From NCBI GenBank assembly GCA_022361095.1, contig JAKSBO010000616.1, forward strand, positions 1 through 6,907: 6,907 bases of DNA. The letters run 5' to 3'. The notes under the pieces are model-generated. The model was not told the DNA's origin. It ran no database searches and was given only the letters and a program-made list of their open reading frames with translations. Shown one piece after another: positions 1-6,907 of the stretch. Source of the DNA: Desulfobacterales bacterium. Lineage in GTDB: Bacteria; Desulfobacterota; Desulfobacteria; Desulfobacterales; Desulfobacteraceae. Made by a program: the position numbers and the translations under genes. The first letter of the stretch is position 1. Every line of letters starts with the position of its first letter.

Positions 1-357
1 AACACCCGCATCACCGACCCTGAAATCCTGGAGCGGCGGTATCCCGTACTTCTCAGGGAATTTTCCATCCGCCGGGGATCCGGCGGCCGGGGCAAATTCA
101 ATGGCGGGAACGGCCTGGTACGGGAGGTGGAATTTTTAGACCCCCTTAATGTAGCCATCCTTTCCGAACGCCGGGTATTTGCGCCCTATGGACTTGAAGG
201 GGGTGAGCCCGGCGAAAAAGGGGTTAACATATTCATGAAAAAAGAGGGGATTTCAATTGCAATGGGCGCTAAAAACGAAATCCCGGCACAGCCCGGCGAG
301 CGCATACGTATCCTGACCCCCGGCGGCGGGGGCTTCGGCACACCGGAAACGGACTAA
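1..357 (+). CDS. HyuB/oxoprolinase-family protein, C-terminal end (partial)
   Basis: The frame is open from base 1 to the TAA at 355-357 and gives 118 residues, so the start lies outside the window. The visible part begins NTRITDPEILERRYPVLL and continues with a glycine-rich RRGSGGRGKFNGGNG stretch, LSERR, APYGLEGGEPG, and a terminal TPGGGGFGTP. This order is typical of the C-terminus of the hydantoinase B / 5-oxoprolinase / acetone carboxylase alpha-like family. Members cleave or carboxylate cyclic amides or ketones with ATP, usually with a HyuA-type partner, and are cytoplasmic. Whether this is a separate HyuB of about 550 residues or the tail of a fused HyuA-HyuB protein cannot be told here, and neither can the substrate. 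It is on the opposite strand from the metabolic block and is unlikely to be co-transcribed with it. No clear intrinsic terminator follows the stop. Confidence 0.88.
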   Translation, partial: NTRITDPEILERRYPVLLREFSIRRGSGGRGKFNGGNGLVREVEFLDPLNVAILSERRVFAPYGLEGGEPGEKGVNIFMKKEGISIAMGAKNEIPAQPGERIRILTPGGGGFGTPETD

Positions 358-394
358 AATCAAAGTACACCTCCACCCCGGTTGTTTGGCTCGA

Positions 395-437
395 AAAATG
401 TAATAATTTTTAATTCAAAATTGTAATAAATTTTTTA
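395..437. repeat. AT-rich imperfect tandem direct repeat
   Basis: Two similar units lie about 23 bases apart: AAAATGTAATAATTTTTA at 395-412 and a related AAATTGTAATAAATTTTTTA at about 418-437. They sit in the AT-rich 176-base gap before the 82-residue protein, roughly 100-140 bases upstream of its start. They could be a binding site or an UP-like promoter element, or only a by-product of low complexity. No well-spaced -35/-10 pair stands out in this gap; TATTTT at 470-475 is the best -10-like hexamer. Confidence 0.3.
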
Positions 438-521
438 TGTTGTTTTTTTAATGAAAGAGTGAGATTTTGTATTTTAAAAATATCTGACTTCAGGTGTTTT
501 TATTACACATCACCACTTTGC

Positions 522-528
522 AAAGGAG
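522..528 (+). promoter_or_regulatory. Ribosome binding site that sets the start at 534
   Basis: AAAGGAG lies 5 bases before the ATG at 534. The reading frame is open further upstream to a GTG at 459, but that codon has no Shine-Dalgarno sequence, so the ATG at 534 is preferred. Confidence 0.8.
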
Positions 529-533
529 CAAAC

Positions 534-782
534 ATGAAAAAAACAACCCTGGAAAAAATCTTTGAATATGCATCCATGCCTGTTCATGGCACTTTATCCC
601 GTAAATTGCGCAAGGATATCCATTGCCAGATAAACGACGGCGAGGAATATGAAGCGGCTACATTTTTTCTCGGAGAAGAGTTTGTTCGCGTCACCGAAGA
701 AAAGGACGGAAAAATGATCAATACCTATTACGACTGGGAAAATATCGTTTCCGTAAAAACCGTTGCCAATAATACAAAATAA
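534..782 (+). CDS. Small uncharacterised protein, 82 residues
   Basis: I do not recognise this protein. The start ATG at 534 has a strong ribosome binding site. The product is soluble, charged and mixed alpha/beta in appearance, with no signal peptide, membrane segment or cysteine motif (one Cys, residue 31). Residues 1-27 are basic and probably helical. Residues 28-77 alternate short hydrophobic strands and turns (INDGEEYEAATF, EEFVRVTEEKDGK, YYDWENIVSVKTV). A closing segment of the kind ENIVSVKTV is reminiscent of small strand-rich folds such as Sm-like barrels, but this is only an impression of pattern, not a family assignment. It stands alone between the HyuB-like gene, same strand, and a convergent Lrp-family gene, so the context gives no function. 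The good ribosome binding site and ordinary composition favour a real gene. Confidence 0.72.
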   Translation: MKKTTLEKIFEYASMPVHGTLSRKLRKDIHCQINDGEEYEAATFFLGEEFVRVTEEKDGKMINTYYDWENIVSVKTVANNTK

Positions 783-783
783 A

Positions 784-810
784 TAGCCGGGCCCGAAAGG
801 GTCAGGCTTA
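784..810 (+). terminator. GAAA-loop hairpin after the 82-residue gene, weak terminator candidate
   Basis: Directly after the stop codon the RNA can fold with CCC (792-794) and GGG (799-801) closing a GAAA tetraloop, extended by GCC/GGC with one internal mismatch. No T-run follows, so intrinsic termination is doubtful. It may instead protect the 3' end of the mRNA. Confidence 0.3.
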
Positions 811-825
811 AGAAAGCAACAAATT

Positions 826-967
826 TAAGGCCCATGATCAGAATAAAATCCGCCACGGATACGCCGGATTTTATGGGTGCCTCCAATAATTAAAATTTTA
901 TTGCAACAAAGAAATCATAGCCAAAAGGCAATTATTAGAGGTGGCCTTATTTTGATTATGGGCCTAA
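826..967. repeat. MITE-like element 1, 142 bp with terminal inverted repeats
   Basis: The left end (826-847) begins TAAGGCCCATGATCAGAATA. The reverse complement of the right end (946-967) begins TTAGGCCCATAATCAAAATA, so the two match at all but three of the first 20 or so positions. Inside lie two further hairpins: a perfect 10-bp stem ATAAAATCCG (843-852) with CGGATTTTAT (865-874), and a longer stem of 878-891 with 930-943 built on AATAATT/AATTATT with one mismatch and two G-U pairs. No ORF is present. It fills the gap between two convergent genes. The same terminal sequence recurs at 5753, which suggests a dispersed, non-autonomous repeat family moved by a transposase encoded elsewhere. No target-site duplication is evident. 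Confidence 0.65.
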
Positions 968-983
968 CGCCGGATACCGGTAT

Positions 984-1442
984 TCAGGTTTCCAAAACAA
1001 AAATTTTCTTATCTTTAAGACTGTCGATCACAAATGAAGACTGGATACTTTGAATCCCCTGTATCTGGGTCAATTTTTGATTCATAAACTCTGCATAGGC
1101 CTTGATATCCTTTGCAATGACCTTGAGAATAAAATCGTGGGCACCGGCAATCTGGTAGCACTCCACGACCTCTTCAAGTTCCTGGAACTTTTCCTTGATC
1201 AAAGGCACCGAAGAGAGCTTGCTCAAGCTTAGTGTAATACTGACAATCACCATGATGGGAAATCCGACCTTTTCCGGATTCACCACCGCCGTGAAATAAG
1301 AGATCACACCGGCAGCTTCGAGGCGCTTTACCCGTTCCAAGGTAGCGGGCGCTGAAATCCCCACCATCCGGGACAGCTTGGCATTGGTAATTTTCCCGTT
1401 TTCCTGGAGAATATTCAGTATTTTTCTGTCAATCCGGTCCAA
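984..1442 (-). CDS. Lrp/AsnC-family transcriptional regulator
   Basis: The 152-residue length is normal for the family. Residues 1-50 form the N-terminal winged helix-turn-helix: the DRIDRKILNILQENG opening, a KLSRMVGIS positioning helix, a recognition helix around APATLERVKRLEAAG, and the GVI turn. Residues 60-145 form the RAM (Lrp C-terminal) domain, with the AGAHDFILKV segment at 99-108 that commonly lines the amino-acid effector pocket. These proteins form dimers or octamers on DNA and respond to amino acids; the effector and targets here are unknown. The start is TTG: an in-frame TGA lies six codons upstream, no ATG lies between, and a GGAGAG sits 7 bases before the TTG. The gene begins 25 bases after the hydrolase stop and is probably the last gene of the pyrG operon. 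A perfect 10-bp palindrome ATACCGGTAT (974-983) directly follows the stop, but no T-run was seen. Confidence 0.93.
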   Translation of the reverse strand: MDRIDRKILNILQENGKITNAKLSRMVGISAPATLERVKRLEAAGVISYFTAVVNPEKVGFPIMVIVSITLSLSKLSSVPLIKEKFQELEEVVECYQIAGAHDFILKVIAKDIKAYAEFMNQKLTQIQGIQSIQSSFVIDSLKDKKIFVLET

Positions 1443-1449
1443 ATTGGGT

Positions 1450-1455
1450 CTCTCC
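1450..1455 (-). promoter_or_regulatory. Ribosome binding site for the TTG-started Lrp-family gene
   Basis: On the minus strand GGAGAG lies 7 bases before TTG (1442-1440). With the in-frame TGA just upstream, this fixes a non-ATG start, which may keep translation of the regulator modest. Confidence 0.7.
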
Positions 1456-1468
1456 GATGATCAAAGGG

Positions 1469-3980
<2,512 letters not shown>

Positions 3981-4017
3981 GAAAAGGCGGGGATTTATAA
4001 GGATAAAATCCCCACCT
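3981..4017 (-). terminator. Intrinsic terminator of enolase
   Basis: Arms 4006-4017 and 3985-3996 pair as a 12-bp stem (AGGTGGGGATTT with AAATCCCCGCCT on the minus strand) with a single mismatch and a 9-base loop. TTTTCTG follows on the minus strand. It lies about 70 bases after the enolase stop, in the correct orientation. Confidence 0.85.
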
Positions 4018-4086
4018 GTTGTTCACTTGATAAATAAAAAATATTTTATTACCATAACATGTCTGTCTTTTTTGAATACCTGAACG

Positions 4087-5394
<1,308 letters not shown>

Positions 5395-5432
5395 TTATTT
5401 AACGTTTGCACCGGACTATCTGGATTAAGAAT

Positions 5433-5460
5433 TTTGTATCAAATATTTTCTTAATATCAA
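5433..5460 (-). promoter_or_regulatory. Candidate sigma-70 promoter of eno
   Basis: On the minus strand TTGATA (5460-5455) and TACAAA (5438-5433) are separated by 16 bases. The expected start near 5426 would give a leader of about 60 bases before the enolase ATG. The hexamers match consensus at 5 and 4 of 6 positions. The surrounding AT richness makes chance matches likely. Confidence 0.45.
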
Positions 5461-5592
5461 TTTGCCGTGCCACATTCAAGGTCTTATGGCAATTTAATTC
5501 GGTACGCTTGGGATAGATTTTAACACATTTCAACCGGTTTAATACAAGAAAGCCCAACGCATGTAAGGGTTACAAGGGGAGGCTGCAATACC

Positions 5593-5621
5593 TTGACAAA
5601 AAAAGGGCAGTCCTATATTAA
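5593..5621 (+). promoter_or_regulatory. Sigma-70-type promoter facing away from eno
   Basis: A perfect -35 TTGACA (5593-5598), a 17-base spacer and TATTAA (5616-5621, 4 of 6) make the best promoter match in the window. TATATT at 5614-5619 is an alternative -10 with a short spacer. The expected start is about 5628. It points toward a non-coding stretch that ends in a terminator-like hairpin. Confidence 0.6.
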
Positions 5622-5627
5622 GATTTG

Positions 5628-5733
5628 CTGATACAGTTTTGGCAAAGACGGGCAGCTCTTAAATTTTCATGACAAGGATGCCTTTTTAGCAATTCATGAA
5701 AGAACGCCGTGAGCAGAGCGGTTCTTTCATTTT
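5628..5733 (+). ncRNA. Candidate small RNA or free-standing attenuator, about 105 nt
   Basis: This stretch is bounded by the promoter at 5593-5621 and the hairpin plus T-run at 5696-5733. It contains no ORF with a ribosome binding site. TTTCATGA (5665-5672) is exactly complementary to TCATGAAA (5694-5701), which overlaps the left arm of the terminator stem, so two mutually exclusive folds are possible. The resemblance to a known class was checked by eye only: it lacks the signal recognition particle RNA core and the cyclic-di-GMP riboswitch core. No gene follows on the same strand within the window, which favours a trans-acting small RNA over a cis-regulator. The start is predicted, not seen. 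Confidence 0.42.
5696..5733 (+). terminator. Intrinsic terminator of the candidate small RNA
   Basis: ATGAAAGAAC (5696-5705) and GTTCTTTCAT (5721-5730) form a perfect 10-bp stem with a 15-base loop, followed by a TTTT run (5730-5733). No T-run follows on the other strand, so it acts only in the plus direction. The stem is AT-rich and the T-run short, so efficiency may be modest. Confidence 0.6.
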
Positions 5734-5752
5734 AAGATATTACGATTTTTGA

Positions 5753-5914
5753 TTAGGCCCATGATCGGAATAAAACATTCCCAAATATGGTTTGGAATTT
5801 TCGTTCGTATTCAAGGCGTGTCAATGGGAGCATATTAAACATATGTGCCCATTGACACAACGAAAAAGACGGATGAAAAGGCAAACCATATGGAAGGTTG
5901 TATTTTGGGCCTTA
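5753..5914. repeat. MITE-like element 2, 162 bp with nested inverted repeats
   Basis: The left end (from 5753) reads TTAGGCCCATGATCGGAATA, nearly identical to the ends of the element at 826-967. The right end (to 5914) reads TAAGGCCCAAAATA on the other strand. Inside, from outside in, ATATGGTTTG (5785-5794) pairs with CAAACCATAT (5882-5891), TTTTCGTT (5798-5805) with AACGAAAA (5859-5866), and GTGTCAATGGG (5818-5828) with CCCATTGACAC (5848-5858). CATAT/ATATG stack near a small loop. A 12-base asymmetric bulge (5806-5817) interrupts the left arm. Almost the whole element can fold into one hairpin. It has no coding capacity and shares only its ends with element 1. It lies at the 3' end of the sigma-54 activator gene and could stabilise or end its mRNA, though it has no T-run in that direction. 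Confidence 0.7.
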
Positions 5915-6907
5915 GGTGCGTTTAAGCGGGATATCCCATTTCTTCATGTATTTCCAGACAAGGGTCCGGCTTTTCCCAAGTTGTCTTGCCACCTCAGCCT
6001 TATTCCAGTTGCAGGCTTCCAGGAGCGACACCAGGCGCTCCCGGGTCAATGGGGCCGGAGAAAAGGCCGGCTGATCTGAGAACGACGCGTTTCCGGGCAT
6101 CGGTGCCGTGCAGGACTGCCTTTCACCGCAAACCTCGTCAGGCAGATCTGCACAGCTTATTTCCCGGGTGCGGCAGAGTACAAATCCATGGGCAATGGCG
6201 TTTTCCAGCTCCCGCACATTTCCCGGCCAGGGATAGGCCATCAGCGCTTTCATGGCGTCGGGGGCCACATTACGGATGTCCATGCCTTCGTGTGTGTTGC
6301 CTTTTTCAATGAAGCTGCGGACCAGCAACGGAATATCCTCCAGCCGCTGCCGCAAAGGGGGAAGCCGGATGGGAAATACCTTAAGCCGGTAATATAAATC
6401 CTCGCGAAACCTGCCTTCACGGGTCAGGGTATTTAAATCTTTATGGGTGGCCGCAATAATCCGGATGTCGATTTTCTTTTTCCGGGTATCCCCCACCCGC
6501 TCAATTTCCCGTTCCTGGAGCACCCGCAGCAGTTTTACCTGCATATACGGTGTCAGTTCCCCGATCTCATCAAGAAATATGGTGCCGGTATCTGCCTGCT
6601 CAAACCGGCCGATCCGGTCTTTGTGCGCACCGGTAAACGCGCCTTTAACATGGCCGAACAATTCACTTTCCAGCAATGTTTCGGACAATGCCGAGCAGTT
6701 AACCGTTACCAGGGGGCGTTGCCCCCCGGCCGCCTTATAGTGGATGGCCCGGGCCACAAGCTCCTTGCCTGTGCCGCTTTCACCCTGGATCAGGATGGTG
6801 GCCCGGCTGTCTGCTGCCGCCCGGATGGCATGGAACACCTTTTCCATGGCTGCCGATTTTCCAATGATATTGCCAAGGGCGTAACGCTTTTTAAGTTCCT
6901 GTTTGGC
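5912..6907 (-). CDS. Sigma-54-dependent transcriptional activator, C-terminal part (partial)
   Basis: This NtrC-type enhancer-binding protein uses ATP to remodel sigma-54 RNA polymerase. The frame stays open to the window edge, giving 331 visible residues. The ATG at 6847 is internal because the preceding codons read KRYALGNIIGKSAA, the normal entry to the AAA+ domain. In visible numbering: Walker A GESGTGKE (42-49), sigma-54 contact loop GAFTGA (89-94), Walker B GTIFLDEIGEL (108-118), FREDLYYRL (167-175), PWPGNVRELENA (227-238). A 40-residue non-conserved linker follows, then a Fis-type helix-turn-helix (about 288-320), with an extra tail KKWDIPLKRT after the recognition helix. The N-terminal sensory domain (receiver, PAS, GAF or other) is outside the window, so the signal is unknown. 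The stop codon lies inside the end of the repeat element at 5753-5914. Confidence 0.96.
   Translation of the reverse strand, partial: AKQELKKRYALGNIIGKSAAMEKVFHAIRAAADSRATILIQGESGTGKELVARAIHYKAAGGQRPLVTVNCSALSETLLESELFGHVKGAFTGAHKDRIGRFEQADTGTIFLDEIGELTPYMQVKLLRVLQEREIERVGDTRKKKIDIRIIAATHKDLNTLTREGRFREDLYYRLKVFPIRLPPLRQRLEDIPLLVRSFIEKGNTHEGMDIRNVAPDAMKALMAYPWPGNVRELENAIAHGFVLCRTREISCADLPDEVCGERQSCTAPMPGNASFSDQPAFSPAPLTRERLVSLLEACNWNKAEVARQLGKSRTLVWKYMKKWDIPLKRT

Noticed and set aside
459..533. GTG at 459 as an extended start of the 82-residue protein
   Set aside because: It has no ribosome binding site and adds an unlikely N-terminus, while the ATG at 534 has AAAGGAG at ideal spacing.
974..983. 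ATACCGGTAT palindrome after the Lrp-family gene as an intrinsic terminator
   Set aside because: The perfect palindrome leaves no loop and no T-run follows; it may be a protein site or chance.
4033..4050. AT-only hairpin AATAAAA/TTTTATT after enolase
   Set aside because: It is weak and low-complexity; the GC-rich stem at 3985-4017 is the convincing terminator.
5457..5472. Sigma-54 promoter upstream of eno (TGGCAC, then TTGA, minus strand)
   Set aside because: The spacing is one base too long and the essential GC of the -12 element is GA; a sigma-70-like candidate overlaps it.
5669..5689. Six-codon ORF (MTRMPF) as an attenuator leader peptide
   Set aside because: It has no ribosome binding site, no run of regulatory codons and no downstream gene on that strand.
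5628..5733. Candidate RNA as a known class (signal recognition particle RNA, 6S RNA, cyclic-di-GMP riboswitch)
   Set aside because: The conserved cores of the first and third are absent by eye, and the length is too short for 6S RNA. A covariance-model search would settle this.
5696..5752. 18-codon ORF starting in the small RNA terminator
   Set aside because: The ATG is inside the terminator stem and the nearest AAGGA is 17 bases away, too far to serve it.
5792..6079. 95-residue plus-strand open frame
   Set aside because: It runs through the hairpin repeat element and then antisense through the conserved helix-turn-helix of the activator.
6845..6847. ATG at 6847 as the start of the sigma-54 activator
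   Set aside because: The frame is open to the window edge and the preceding residues (NIIGKSAA) are the conserved entry to the AAA+ domain, so the gene is partial.

Overview
The window reads as chromosomal DNA of a Gram-negative anaerobe, most likely a sulfate-reducing deltaproteobacterium of the Desulfobacter/Desulfobacula type. That placement is an inference from the general look of the proteins (enolase, CTP synthase, an NtrC-type activator, a HyuB-like protein) and from moderate GC coding DNA separated by AT-rich gaps. No rRNA, tRNA, CRISPR array, transposase gene or phage gene was seen.

Layout, left to right. Positions 1-357 (+) hold the C-terminal end of a hydantoinase B/oxoprolinase-family protein cut by the window edge. 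Positions 534-782 (+) hold an 82-residue protein I do not recognise. Positions 826-967 hold a small non-coding element bounded by inverted repeats. A minus-strand block follows: enolase (4087-5364) with its own intrinsic terminator (3981-4017), a 263-base gap, then CTP synthase (2080-3717), an alpha/beta hydrolase overlapping it by 4 bases (1469-2083), and an Lrp/AsnC regulator 25 bases further on (984-1442, TTG start). The last three look like one operon. Positions 5365-5911 are a non-coding gap. The right end (5912-6907, minus) is the C-terminal part of a sigma-54-dependent activator that runs out of the window.

The least ordinary DNA is in the gaps. The 547-base gap between the activator and eno holds a plus-strand promoter (TTGACA, 17-base spacer, TATTAA) about 75 bases before a hairpin with a short T-run, and no credible ORF between them. 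This is a candidate small RNA or free-standing attenuator of about 105 nt, and an upstream segment can pair with the left arm of the terminator. Next to it lies a second inverted-repeat element (5753-5914) whose ends match those of the element at 826-967 while its interior differs. Its right end contains the activator's stop codon. The two elements look like copies of a MITE-like intergenic repeat family.

The genes combine housekeeping metabolism (glycolysis, CTP synthesis) with two regulators. Nothing in the sequence shows which genes those regulators control.
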